Shown one piece after another: positions 6,437 through 15,259 of a stretch of DNA of 64,000 bases. How positions within the stretch are numbered: position 1 is the first letter of the stretch; every line of letters starts with the position of its first letter. The stretch is from an uncultured Paracoccaceae bacterium (GTDB lineage: Bacteria > Pseudomonadota > Alphaproteobacteria > Rhodobacterales > Rhodobacteraceae): assembly GCA_947503935.1 (NCBI GenBank), contig CANNFR010000004.1:1-64000 (forward strand), in the 5' to 3' direction. The notes below the pieces were generated by a model. That model was not told the origin of the DNA, did no database searches, and was given only the letters and a program-made list of their open reading frames with translations. The translations under genes were made by a program, and so were the position numbers.

Positions 6437-9295
6437 TCAGCGCCCTGCCTCGTCTTGGGCGTTTCCGCCCGGATCGTAGTCCATCGGATCGACGTTCACC
6501 GTCTCGCCGGCGAAGCGGGCGATGCGGCTGAGGCTGTAGAGCATCAGCATGACGGCGCCCAGCACCGTCAGGAACACGCCAAGATCGAACAGCATCGCCG
6601 TGGCAAGCTCAAACTCCTCGATGGGTGGCAGATGGACGTAGGTGTAGGCGCTGGTCAGGAATGGCCGCCCAAGCAGCCACGCACCGATGCCGGTCAGCCC
6701 CGCGATCACGACACCAAGCCCGATCATGGTGTGGTATTCGATCTTCTTGCGCTCCTGGGTCCAGGCAAAGCCGGACGCCATGTATTGCATCAAAAGCGCA
6801 ATCGCGATGACCAGGCCCGCGACGAACCCGCCCCCAGGCTCGTTATGGCCGCGCAGGAAGATGTAAACACCCACGACGATGGCGATGGGCATCAACACGC
6901 GGGTGACAACAACCATCATCAGGGGGTGGCGGTCGCGCGATCGATCCTGCGCATAGTCCCTATTCTTCAACCGCCGCCCCGCCGGTCCATCCAGTAGCGC
7001 GTGCATCATCGCGTAGATCAGCAGACCCGCGATCCCCAGCACGATGATCTCTCCGAACGTGTCGTAGCCGCGGAAGTCCACAAGAATGACGTTGACCACA
7101 TTGGTCCCGCCGCCGCCCTCATAGCTGTTGGCGATGTGGTAGTCCGAGATCGTCTCAATATCGCGCATCAGGAACGCATAGGCCAAGGCTGCCACGCCGC
7201 CACCGGCTGTCAGCGCAATCGCACCGTCGCGCAGCTTCAGGCCTGCCGAGCTCTCCTTGGGGGTCAGCTTCGGCATGAAATGCAGCGCCAGAAGCAGCAA
7301 CATAATGGTGACAGTCTCGACCGAGATTTGCGTCAGCGCCAGGTCGGGCGCCGAGAGATAAGCGAAGCCCGCAGAAATCGACAGCCCGATAATCCCGATC
7401 AGAACGAGAGCGCGGAAGCGGTGGTGGTGCATGGTCACAACCGAGACCGTGGCGACGACCAGCATCACCCACCCAACGGCAACGACCGGCGGCACCGGCA
7501 GCAGGCCGCGGGTTGGCGCCGAAAGGCCGCTGGATGAATAAGCGATCCAGCCAAGGGCCACGGAGGTCACCGTGAAGATGGCCAGGTAGCGGCTGATCGC
7601 GCCATTGTGGCTGACATCGGTAATTGCGCGTGTCACGGCAACGCTGGTTGCGACAAGCCGGTCGAAAATGACCTTGGCCTCTGGCCTCGGAAGGGCGATC
7701 CACGCTTTTTCAAGCAACCGGTGCTGCGACAGCAGGATCGCACCGCCCACCACCGCGCCAATCGACATCCAAAGCGCCGGGGTGACCCCGTGCCAGATCT
7801 TCAGATGCGGGTGCAGGTCCGCGCCAGTCACAGCGCTCGCAGCGGCCGTCACCACCCCTTCGGCAAGGAACGGCGCAACCCCGATCACGATCACCAGCAC
7901 CGTCAGCAGGGCGGGCGCGGCCCACATTACGAAGGGCGGATCATGGGGTTTCTGCGGATAGTCATCCCGCACTGGCCCAAGGAAGACATGGAAAATGAAG
8001 CGCAGGGAATAGGCAACCGACAGAAGCGCGCCGATCGTGGCCATGACCGGAACAGCGTAGGGGCTGCCCCACCAATCGGTGTGCGATGCCTCCTCCAGCA
8101 TCATCTCCTTGGACAAGAACCCGTTGAACAGCGGAATGCCCGCCATTGACAGGGCCGCGACTGTACCGATCAGGAAGGTGATGGGCATCAGGTGCCGCAA
8201 CCCGCCCAGTCGCTTTATATCGCGCGTATGTGTCTCGTGATCCACGATGCCCGCGGTCATGAACAAGGCGGCCTTGAACGTCAGATGGTTGATGATGTGA
8301 AACACGGCGGCCACAGCGGCGGCTTGCGTGCCGAACCCCAGGAGCATCGTCAACAGGCCAAGGTGGCTGACGGTCGAGAAGGCCAGAAGCGCCTTCAGAT
8401 CATCCTTGAAGAGCGCGATCAGCGCGCCCAACACCATCGTCACAAGACCGGTCGTTGCAACAATGTAGAACCAGGCGTCGGTGCCGGCCAGCGCGGGCCA
8501 CATGCGCGCCATCAGGAACACGCCCGCCTTCACCATGGTGGCCGAATGCAGGTAAGCCGAGACGGGCGTTGGCGCGGCCATGGCGTGCGGTAGCCAGAAA
8601 TGGAACGGGAACTGCGCCGATTTGGTGAACGCGCCCAGGAGGATCAGAATCAGTGCAGGCAGGTACCAATCCGAGGCACGGATAAGGTCGCCAGCCTGCA
8701 ATATATCGGTCAGGTTGTAGCTTCCCACGATGTTGCCGAGGATCAGCATCCCCGCGATCATCGCAAGCCCCCCCGCTCCCGTGACGGTCAACGCCATGCG
8801 CGCGCCCTGGCGGCCCTCCGGCAGGTGCTTCCAATATCCGATCAGCAGGAAGGACGACAGCGATGTCAGCTCCCAGAAGATCAACAAAAGCAGGATGTTG
8901 TCCGATAGAACGATGCCCAGCATCGCCCCCTGGAACAGCAAGAGATACGTATAGAATTGCCCCATCGGATCTTCGCCCGACAGATAGAACCGGGCATAAA
9001 GCGTGATCAGCAGGCCTACGCCAAGGATCATCCCCGCGAACAAAAGCCCCAGGCCATCCAGGAAGAATGCGGCGGACAGTCCAAGCTGCGGCAGCCACTC
9101 GATTTCGGCCTGGACCACCTCGCCACGCAGCACGGCCGGTGCCAAGACGACAAGCATCATCAAGGCAAGAAATGTCGGCACCGCCGTCGAGATTGCGCAG
9201 GCATTGCGCCCGGCCCGTATCATGAGCCCCGGCAACAGCGCTCCGACAAAGGGCAGCAGCGCGATTATAAGAAGGATTGCCCCCCCATGACTCAT
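6437..9295 (-). CDS. mnhA: Fused Mrp antiporter subunit A/B
   Basis: The 952-residue protein carries an MnhA portion (NuoL-like core around residues 100-400, with FWELTSLSSFLLIGYW and the lysine-bearing KSAQFPFHFWLPHAMAAPTP region), a NuoJ-like C-terminal part of MnhA, and then an MnhB domain from about residue 800 (starting near HPLMMVVVTRVLMPIA). The fusion of A and B is characteristic of group-2 Mrp operons in alphaproteobacteria. It is the first gene of the operon. The complex exports Na+ (and sometimes K+) in exchange for protons and supports salt and alkaline tolerance. No FNR-type box was found upstream. Confidence 0.95.
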   Translation of the reverse strand: MSHGGAILLIIALLPFVGALLPGLMIRAGRNACAISTAVPTFLALMMLVVLAPAVLRGEVVQAEIEWLPQLGLSAAFFLDGLGLLFAGMILGVGLLITLYARFYLSGEDPMGQFYTYLLLFQGAMLGIVLSDNILLLLIFWELTSLSSFLLIGYWKHLPEGRQGARMALTVTGAGGLAMIAGMLILGNIVGSYNLTDILQAGDLIRASDWYLPALILILLGAFTKSAQFPFHFWLPHAMAAPTPVSAYLHSATMVKAGVFLMARMWPALAGTDAWFYIVATTGLVTMVLGALIALFKDDLKALLAFSTVSHLGLLTMLLGFGTQAAAVAAVFHIINHLTFKAALFMTAGIVDHETHTRDIKRLGGLRHLMPITFLIGTVAALSMAGIPLFNGFLSKEMMLEEASHTDWWGSPYAVPVMATIGALLSVAYSLRFIFHVFLGPVRDDYPQKPHDPPFVMWAAPALLTVLVIVIGVAPFLAEGVVTAAASAVTGADLHPHLKIWHGVTPALWMSIGAVVGGAILLSQHRLLEKAWIALPRPEAKVIFDRLVATSVAVTRAITDVSHNGAISRYLAIFTVTSVALGWIAYSSSGLSAPTRGLLPVPPVVAVGWVMLVVATVSVVTMHHHRFRALVLIGIIGLSISAGFAYLSAPDLALTQISVETVTIMLLLLALHFMPKLTPKESSAGLKLRDGAIALTAGGGVAALAYAFLMRDIETISDYHIANSYEGGGGTNVVNVILVDFRGYDTFGEIIVLGIAGLLIYAMMHALLDGPAGRRLKNRDYAQDRSRDRHPLMMVVVTRVLMPIAIVVGVYIFLRGHNEPGGGFVAGLVIAIALLMQYMASGFAWTQERKKIEYHTMIGLGVVIAGLTGIGAWLLGRPFLTSAYTYVHLPPIEEFELATAMLFDLGVFLTVLGAVMLMLYSLSRIARFAGETVNVDPMDYDPGGNAQDEAGR

Positions 9296-9715
9296 GATAT
9301 CGCCTTGTTGTTCTTAAGTGTCGGGCCAATTTGTAACGGGGGTGGCAAGGCACTACAATCAAGTGTTTTGCCGCGCAGATACCACACCCTTCACCACGTC
9401 ATCGCGGAGATGTGCCTCACGGTCATTCCTTTGCGCTGTGCGACAGCGCATACCCGTCAAATACTGTCATTACCGGTGGGTGCAGATTTGAAGGTCAGAC
9501 GGCGAAGCCGCCTGCTCCTGCAAATCACCCCCGATTTTCCGACTGGGAAGCGGGATCGAACGAAACAAGAGAGCCTGCGGACGGGAAGTGAAGGACTTCA
9601 AAATAGGAAAGAGCTTGGCGCAATAGGAAGAACTATGTGTCGCCTCACAAAGAAAGTATTGGCGGTGCGGACAGTTCCGAGCTATCCAGTCTGGGCTGCT
9701 CAGGTTCTGAAACAG

Positions 9716-9870
9716 GAAATTTTCAGGGTAATCCGGCGGTTTTTGCGGATCTGGAGCTGTATTCTGCGATCTGCACGTCTGTTAGGCGCACGATTCCAGT
9801 GGCTTGGCGGGCGTTTCCCTGTTCTTGAAATAACAGGGAAACGCCACTTAAGGAGCAGGGAAAGATCAGT
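9716..9870. repeat. Degenerate repeat with a perfect 14-bp hairpin
   Basis: Bases 9810-9823 and 9832-9845 are perfect inverted repeats (GGCGTTTCCCTGTT and its complement) with an 8-base loop. The TTCCCTGTT/AGGGAAA word recurs at about 9718-9730 and 9850-9862. I recall similar AGGGAA-rich sequence as a common non-coding dispersed repeat in Rhodobacteraceae, but that is memory only. The rest of the 9296-9971 gap has no credible gene. Confidence 0.5.
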
Positions 9871-9971
9871 GAAGCTGCAACGCTGAAAAGCCCTCGATCT
9901 GTGGTAAGCCTATTTTTCAACTGATTTGCTACCTCCATCTGACAACCGCGGCGGGAAAGCTTTTATCCAGC

Positions 9972-10811
9972 CTATTTGCTGTAAAGGACCGGTAGCTTTG
10001 CGTCTTTCAGAAGGGCGTAAGTCGTCGCGCCCAGCACGAAGTCATAGGCCCAGGAATGGCCGAGGGCACCGGTGACAATCAGGTCCGCGCCTTTTTCGAA
10101 TGCGGCCTTGCCGATGGCATCGGCAATGCTCTGACCATCAAGCGTACGGGTTTCCAGAGTGACACGAAGATCGTGCCGCGAAAGCGATTCTGCCAGTTCA
10201 ATGCCATCGGCGTCTCGCATGGCGTCGTGCTGGATGGGCCCGACCCGCAGGATGGTTACTGAGGCGTCCTTTTTCGTCACGCTCAGCATATCGTGTGCGG
10301 CACGCGCCGCTTCGCGCGTATCGCTCCACCCGAGAACTACTTCCGAGCCGACCTCCGCTCCATCGTAGCCGTTTGGAATGATCAGGACAGGTCGCCCGCT
10401 TTCACGGATCACCTGCACCTGGGCATTCCGCTGGTCGCCGCGATCAACGTCACGGTCTTCCTGCGCCATGATGACGAGATCGGCCGAGCGAGCGCTTTCC
10501 ACCATCCGCTCGCCGGCGGATACGGATTCTGCACGGAGAAGTCGGAATTCGCTTGGAAACGTCTCTTTCTCGGTGTGCCGCATGAAGACGCTTTTGATCT
10601 TCGCGGCCTCTTCTTTTTGGCTCTCATTGAACGCAGCGAACGCGGCATTGGGGATGTGCATTGCAATGCCTGGATAGACCAATAGCGCCTCCACCGTGTG
10701 CATCCCGATCAGGTGGGCATTGTTTCTGCGCGCCAGGGGTACGGCCTGCTTCATCAGATCGTCGGCGTGTTCAACGGTCGTGAGGCATACGAGCAGGGTT
10801 TTCAGTTCCAT
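9972..10811 (-). CDS. Tandem universal stress protein (UspA family)
   Basis: The 279-residue product is two Usp domains in tandem. The first (about 3-145) begins KTLLVCLTTVEHADD and ends in a nucleotide-binding-like region VIRESGRPVLIIPNG; the second (about 155-277) ends GALGHSWAYDFVLGATTYALL, matching the usual G-x2-G-x9-G-S/T phosphate-binding pattern. An AAGGAAG ribosome site precedes the ATG. The divergent promoter region holds a perfect FNR-type box 77 bases upstream, in line with known induction of Usp proteins by low oxygen and stasis. Confidence 0.93.
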   Translation of the reverse strand: MELKTLLVCLTTVEHADDLMKQAVPLARRNNAHLIGMHTVEALLVYPGIAMHIPNAAFAAFNESQKEEAAKIKSVFMRHTEKETFPSEFRLLRAESVSAGERMVESARSADLVIMAQEDRDVDRGDQRNAQVQVIRESGRPVLIIPNGYDGAEVGSEVVLGWSDTREAARAAHDMLSVTKKDASVTILRVGPIQHDAMRDADGIELAESLSRHDLRVTLETRTLDGQSIADAIGKAAFEKGADLIVTGALGHSWAYDFVLGATTYALLKDAKLPVLYSK

Positions 10812-10887
10812 CGCTGTCTTCCTTGCAAAAGGGAGGGACGTTGGAGCGCCTCCCCCTCATCTGCTAGCACACGGAACATCGATGGGA

Positions 10888-10901
10888 TTGATGCCGATCA
10901 A
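10888..10901. promoter_or_regulatory. FNR/FixK-type box (TTGATGCCGATCAA)
   Basis: Perfect TTGAT-N4-ATCAA palindrome between the divergent universal stress gene (start 10811) and the cation exchanger (start 10934). At 77 bases from the first start it fits activation of usp; at 33 bases from the second it would sit in or near that promoter. Confidence 0.75.
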
Positions 10902-10933
10902 TCAAAATGCTGCGCATTAGGCGAGTAAAGGGA

Positions 10934-11974
10934 ATGAGCATTCCGTCGACGTCTCTGATCGAAAGCATCCTACTCTTTCTCCTTGCTGCCAGCGTCGTCT
11001 GGGTGGCAGGCGCGCGGCTGGCTTATCTGGCCGATACGCTGGCCGACCGGTTCGCGCTCGCCAAGTCGCTGATGGGGCTTCTGGTGTTGTCGTTGGCGAC
11101 ATCGCTTCCAGAAGTCGCGACGACACTGACGGCAGCCGTTCAGCAGGCCCGCGATCTGGTCCTGAACAACCTCTTTGGCGGTATCGCCTTGCAGACAGCA
11201 ATTCTCGCGATGTCCGATTTCTGGGCGCGAGGGCCGATCACCAATTATCCACGCAAGGCCAACCATGCTTTGGAAGCGACCTTGCTGGTCTTGCTGCTCT
11301 CGACCGCTTTGGTCATCACGAACCTTGGTGAGACAGTCGTGATATTCGGAGTTGGGCTCGGCAGCGTATTCATCGCCTGCGCCTACACCGGTGCGATCTG
11401 GGTTCTGCGCCGTTACGACGACTCGAGCGATTGGGTCCCCGTGGACTTGCCTGATCCGGAACCGCTGCCCTTCCCGGCACCATCCAGGCTTCAGGACAAA
11501 AGCAACAGCAACCTCGTCTGGCAGGCCGTCGCAGCGAGCGTGGCAATCCTGGTTTTCGGACTTCTTCTCGTCGTCTTTGCCGAGCGGATTGCCGAACAAT
11601 CCGGCCTCGGCTCTGGCTTCGTGGGCGTGACCTTGCTGGCGGCGGCGACATCCCTTCCGGAACTCACGACCAGTATCACTGCCGTTCGGATCGGGGCTTA
11701 CACGATGGCGATCTCGAATATCTTCGGCAGCAACCTGATCATGCTGGTTCTGGTCTTCCCGGCCGATATCCTGTTTCGATCGGGACCCATTCTTCAGGGC
11801 GCGTCGCGAACGGCAAGTTTGGCGCTGGCGTTCGGCATTGTCGTAACTGCGATCTATCTGACAGGTCTGATCATCCGAAGGAAACCGAGGGTGGGGACGG
11901 TCGGATTGGACTCCATACTCGTCCTCGTCACGTTTCTCGGGAGCCTCGTCGCCTATTATTTCGCCCGCCAGTAG
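10934..11974 (+). CDS. Ca2+/cation antiporter (CaCA family)
   Basis: The 346-residue protein has about ten membrane helices and two inverted alpha-repeats. The first contains LSLATSLPEVATTLTA (about residues 52-67) and the second ATSLPELTTSITA followed by IFGSNLIM, both matching the ion-binding alpha motifs of Na+/Ca2+ exchangers. ATG 10934 with AAAGGGA upstream is chosen over ATG 10907, which would add nine mostly basic residues. It is convergent with the next gene with only 9 bases between stops. The exchanged ions cannot be told from sequence. Confidence 0.88.
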   Translation: MSIPSTSLIESILLFLLAASVVWVAGARLAYLADTLADRFALAKSLMGLLVLSLATSLPEVATTLTAAVQQARDLVLNNLFGGIALQTAILAMSDFWARGPITNYPRKANHALEATLLVLLLSTALVITNLGETVVIFGVGLGSVFIACAYTGAIWVLRRYDDSSDWVPVDLPDPEPLPFPAPSRLQDKSNSNLVWQAVAASVAILVFGLLLVVFAERIAEQSGLGSGFVGVTLLAAATSLPELTTSITAVRIGAYTMAISNIFGSNLIMLVLVFPADILFRSGPILQGASRTASLALAFGIVVTAIYLTGLIIRRKPRVGTVGLDSILVLVTFLGSLVAYYFARQ

Positions 11975-11983
11975 CCATTGTCG

Positions 11984-12484
11984 CTAGGGCGAGCCCTTCG
12001 AAAATCTTTCGAGAAACGAGGTCACGATCTGCTCTTCTTCCGCAGTCCCTTCCTTTTTGTTTGCCAGTGCCGCTGTCACGTCCAGTGGCTGCCCAAGGTC
12101 TTTCTCTGCTATTGCGTATGCCTTTTCGGGAGGGGAATGATCTCCGCAGGTCAGGAAGAGGGAGACTGATTGTGGCCGCGCAGCTTGCGCCTGCAACACG
12201 GCCCGAAGCGGGAGCGCGGGGTAAGAGGTCCAGACCGGACCAACCAGAATGACCCGCTCATAGGCGGACAGATCGGGAATCTGCACCCGGACCTTCGAAA
12301 CGGCCTGACGCAGACTGTCAAATCCGGCGCGAAGGTACCCGAATGCGCCGGGGCGATACTTCGGCGCTTGAAGCTCTGTGACAGGAGCATCCAAATCCTC
12401 GGCAAGTCTCTTCGCTAGCCTGGCTGAATGGCCGGAGAATGAGTAAACCACGATCGCTGTCGATCCCTTCTTAGGCATGTCCAA
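11984..12484 (-). CDS. Flavodoxin-like protein
   Basis: The 166-residue product starts with a beta strand and phosphate-loop-like IVVYSFSGHSARLAKRLAEDL, followed by VILVGPVWTSYPALPLRAVL, which matches the FMN-binding loops of the flavodoxin fold. Start is ATG 12484 or 12478. A perfect FNR-type box lies 54 bases upstream, fitting a low-oxygen electron carrier or quinone/FMN reductase. The Ser-Gly-His in the first loop differs from classic flavodoxins, so function as a true electron carrier is only inferred. Confidence 0.8.
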   Translation of the reverse strand: MDMPKKGSTAIVVYSFSGHSARLAKRLAEDLDAPVTELQAPKYRPGAFGYLRAGFDSLRQAVSKVRVQIPDLSAYERVILVGPVWTSYPALPLRAVLQAQAARPQSVSLFLTCGDHSPPEKAYAIAEKDLGQPLDVTAALANKKEGTAEEEQIVTSFLERFSKGSP

Positions 12485-12537
12485 ATCTCCATCGCCTCTG
12501 CTCCGCCGATTGGATAGCGCGGCAGCGGCTGGCTTGG

Positions 12538-12551
12538 TTGATCGTGATCAA
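12538..12551. promoter_or_regulatory. FNR/FixK-type box (TTGATCGTGATCAA)
   Basis: Perfect TTGAT-N4-ATCAA palindrome 54 bases before the start of the flavodoxin-like gene on the minus strand. Confidence 0.75.
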
Positions 12552-12635
12552 GCGTGACCCGCCGATATGCTTCAGCTTACTGACAACGAAAGCCCGGGCG
12601 CGGCAATATCCGGTGCTTGTGTGATGCCGGTCGGA

Positions 12636-12649
12636 TTGATCTGGCGCAA
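12636..12649. promoter_or_regulatory. Degenerate FNR-type site (TTGATCTGGCGCAA)
   Basis: The left half is consensus, the right half has two changes. It lies 61 bases before the BMP-protein start at 12710, the same spacing as the clear boxes in this region. Weak on sequence alone. Confidence 0.3.
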
Positions 12650-12709
12650 TCGGCGATCAAACCGCGGATGTAGTCTTGAGGGCAGGATAGCTCGGAGGAG
12701 GAGCCTGCC

Positions 12710-13738
12710 ATGTCCCCGATTTGTTGGAAATCCCTATTGGGTGTCACCCTTATCGCATTAGCGCCTTGTGCGGCGACGACAGCGACAGCTTTCACCGCCT
12801 GCCAGGTGACCGACACCGGTGGTATCGACGATAACAGCTTCAACCAGACCGCTTGGAAAGGGGTGCTGGACGCCCAGGAGGCGCTCGGCATCGAGGGACG
12901 GTTCCTCGAGTCGCAGGCCGAGACGGACTATGATGCCAATATCAATTCACTGATCGGCGGTCAGTGCGACATCATCTTCACCATCGGGTTCCTGCTGGGC
13001 GACGCAACGGAAAAGGCGGCGCGCGCCAATCCGGACCAGCCCTTTTCCATCGTCGACTTCGCCTATGATCCAGCGATCCCCAATGTGCTGGGGCAAGTCT
13101 ATGCCACAGACGAGGCGGCGTTTCTGGCCGGCTATCTTGCGGCGGGGATGACCGAGACCAAGATCCTCGGCACCTTCGGCGGTATCAACATTCCGCCCGT
13201 TACAATCTTCATGGACGGCTTCGTGCGCGGGGTGGATCATTGGAATGCGGAGAAAGGCGATAGCGTTGTGGTCTTGGGCTGGGATGTCGAGACGCGCGAG
13301 GGGCTTTTCACGAACAACTTCGACAACCTCGATGACGGGCGCGCCTTTGCGCAGAACCTCTATGACGAGGGCGCCGACATCGTGCTTCCGGTTGCCGGTC
13401 CGGTCGGGCTGGGGTCGGCGACGCTGGCAGATGAATTGGGGACCGACAAGCTGAAGATCATCGGTGTCGATGCGGACCTCTATTTCACCGACACCGAACG
13501 GCAGCACGTCTACCTGACCTCGATCACGAAACGCATGGACTCGACAGTCGCGCAGGTCATCGAGGCCACGATGAACGGTGACTTCGCGGGAGGTCTGCTG
13601 GTCGGCACGCTCGAAAACGGCGGCGTCGACATCGCGCCGTTCCATGACATGGATGCCAGTGTCCCCGATGACCTGAAGGCCGAACTGGAAGCGCTGCGCG
13701 CCGGTATTATCGACGGCAGCATTCCGGTCGACGGCTAG
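12710..13738 (+). CDS. BMP-family ABC transporter substrate-binding protein
   Basis: The 342-residue product has an N-terminal signal segment (about 1-28) and a BMP/PnrA-type periplasmic domain. Family features are the early Asp-Asp-Asn-Ser-Phe-Asn (about residues 40-45), used to hold the ribose of nucleosides, and the IIFTIGFLLGDAT and VGVDAD-like segments. A GGAGGAG site precedes ATG 12710. It heads an operon with an ATPase and two permeases. BMP proteins bind purine nucleosides or related ligands; the nucleoside assignment here is inferred from family and from nearby phosphoribosyl genes. Confidence 0.92.
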   Translation: MSPICWKSLLGVTLIALAPCAATTATAFTACQVTDTGGIDDNSFNQTAWKGVLDAQEALGIEGRFLESQAETDYDANINSLIGGQCDIIFTIGFLLGDATEKAARANPDQPFSIVDFAYDPAIPNVLGQVYATDEAAFLAGYLAAGMTETKILGTFGGINIPPVTIFMDGFVRGVDHWNAEKGDSVVVLGWDVETREGLFTNNFDNLDDGRAFAQNLYDEGADIVLPVAGPVGLGSATLADELGTDKLKIIGVDADLYFTDTERQHVYLTSITKRMDSTVAQVIEATMNGDFAGGLLVGTLENGGVDIAPFHDMDASVPDDLKAELEALRAGIIDGSIPVDG

Positions 13739-13747
13739 GACAAGACG

Positions 13748-15259
13748 ATGCGCGTCGAGCTTCGGAATATCACCAAGCGCTTTGGTCCGGTCGCTGCCAA
13801 CAAGGGCGTAAACCTGACCATCGAACCGGGCGAGGTGCTTGGCCTTCTGGGCGAGAACGGCGCGGGCAAGTCGACGCTGATGAACGTCCTTTGCGGTCTT
13901 TACAGCCCGAGCGAGGGCGAGATCGTCATTGACGGGAACACGGTGGAGTTCGACGGGCCGGGTGATGCGATCCGGGCAGGCATTGGCATGGTACATCAGC
14001 ACTTCATGCTCGTGCCGGTGTTCACTGTGGCCGAGAATGTCGTGCTTGGCGTTGAACCCGTGGGACGTGCGGATCACCTCGATCTTGCGACGGCGCGCGC
14101 CGAGGTGGAACGGTTGAGCGAGGATTACGGGCTTGCCGTCGATCCAGACGCGATCATCGAGACCCTGCCGGTCGGCGTTCAGCAGCGGGTCGAGATCATC
14201 AAGGTGCTCTATCGCGCGGCGGATGTGCTGATCCTCGATGAACCGACGGCGGTACTGACGCCGCAGGAAGTGGACGAATTCTTTCAGATCGTCCGATCAC
14301 TCTGCGACGCCGGGAAAGCCATCGTGTTCATCACGCACAAGCTGAACGAGATCCTCGATATCTCTGACCGGATTGCCGTCATCCGGCGGGGCGAGATCGT
14401 GGGCAGCGGTGACCCGAAGAAACTGACGCGTCCAGAGCTTGCCGAGATGATGGTGGGTCATCCGGTGGACTTCGAAGTGGCGCGTGCGCCTTTCGCACCC
14501 GGCGGGGTCATTCTGGACGTAAAGGGCCTGACTGTGCTCCGAAGCGATGGCGCCGTCGCCGTTGACGATCTGTCGCTGCAGGTTCGAAGCGGTGAAATCG
14601 TGGGCATCGCCGGGGTACAGGGCAACGGACAGTCGGCATTGATCGAAGCGCTGGCCGGGCTGACCAGACCGGTCTCCGGGCAGGTCCTTTTTGACGGTCA
14701 GGACATAACGTTTGCCTCGCCGCGCGAGCGACATCGGATGGGCATTGCGCATATCCCCGAGGACCGGCAGCGGGCAGGACTGATTGGGACCTTCTCGGTC
14801 GCGGAAAATATGGTGCTCGACAGCTATTACGGGCCGCCCTACGCGGGCGGGGCCAGTATCGACTGGGCCAGGGTTCACACCGAAGCCGCCGACATCGCGG
14901 AGCAGTTCGATGTGCGCACGCCCTCGGTCCGGTCGGATGCGGCACATCTCTCCGGTGGAAATCAGCAAAAGCTTATCGTGGCCCGTGAGTTGTCACGCGA
15001 CACGCGCTTCGTGATTGCCGGTCAGCCGACACGCGGTTTGGATGTCGGATCGATCGCCTACATACATTCGCGTCTGGTGGCGGCGCGTGACGAAGGCGAC
15101 GGGCTCCTGATCGTGTCGTCCGAACTCGACGAGATCATGGCGGTTTCGGACCGGATACTCGTGATGTTCAAAGGTCGGATCGTGGCGGAATACGCACCGC
15201 ATGAGACGCCGGTCGACAAGGCTACCATCGGGCTTGCAATGGCGGGGGCAGCGGCATGA
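13748..15259 (+). CDS. ABC transporter ATP-binding protein (duplicated, BMP type)
   Basis: The 503-residue protein has two nucleotide-binding domains in tandem, as in sugar and nucleoside importers. Domain 1 has Walker A GENGAGKST (about 36-44) and Walker B VLILDEPTAVL; domain 2 has GVQGNGQSALIEALAG as a degenerate Walker A, signature LSGGNQQK and FVIAGQPTRGLD in place of Walker B, where the usual Asp-Glu is Gly-Gln. Domain 2 is therefore probably poor at hydrolysis, a common asymmetry in this family. It starts 9 bases after the binding protein and overlaps the permease by 4 bases. Confidence 0.94.
   Translation: MRVELRNITKRFGPVAANKGVNLTIEPGEVLGLLGENGAGKSTLMNVLCGLYSPSEGEIVIDGNTVEFDGPGDAIRAGIGMVHQHFMLVPVFTVAENVVLGVEPVGRADHLDLATARAEVERLSEDYGLAVDPDAIIETLPVGVQQRVEIIKVLYRAADVLILDEPTAVLTPQEVDEFFQIVRSLCDAGKAIVFITHKLNEILDISDRIAVIRRGEIVGSGDPKKLTRPELAEMMVGHPVDFEVARAPFAPGGVILDVKGLTVLRSDGAVAVDDLSLQVRSGEIVGIAGVQGNGQSALIEALAGLTRPVSGQVLFDGQDITFASPRERHRMGIAHIPEDRQRAGLIGTFSVAENMVLDSYYGPPYAGGASIDWARVHTEAADIAEQFDVRTPSVRSDAAHLSGGNQQKLIVARELSRDTRFVIAGQPTRGLDVGSIAYIHSRLVAARDEGDGLLIVSSELDEIMAVSDRILVMFKGRIVAEYAPHETPVDKATIGLAMAGAAA

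Noticed and set aside
9340-9370. Search for an FNR-type box before the Mrp operon
   Set aside because: The best candidate reads TTGATTGTAGTGCC on the minus strand, with the right half wrong, so no box is claimed.
8957-9886. 309-residue plus-strand ORF reaching from the Mrp operon into the intergenic repeat
   Set aside because: Its first third is antisense to mnhA and the rest covers the hairpin repeat; no protein family is visible.
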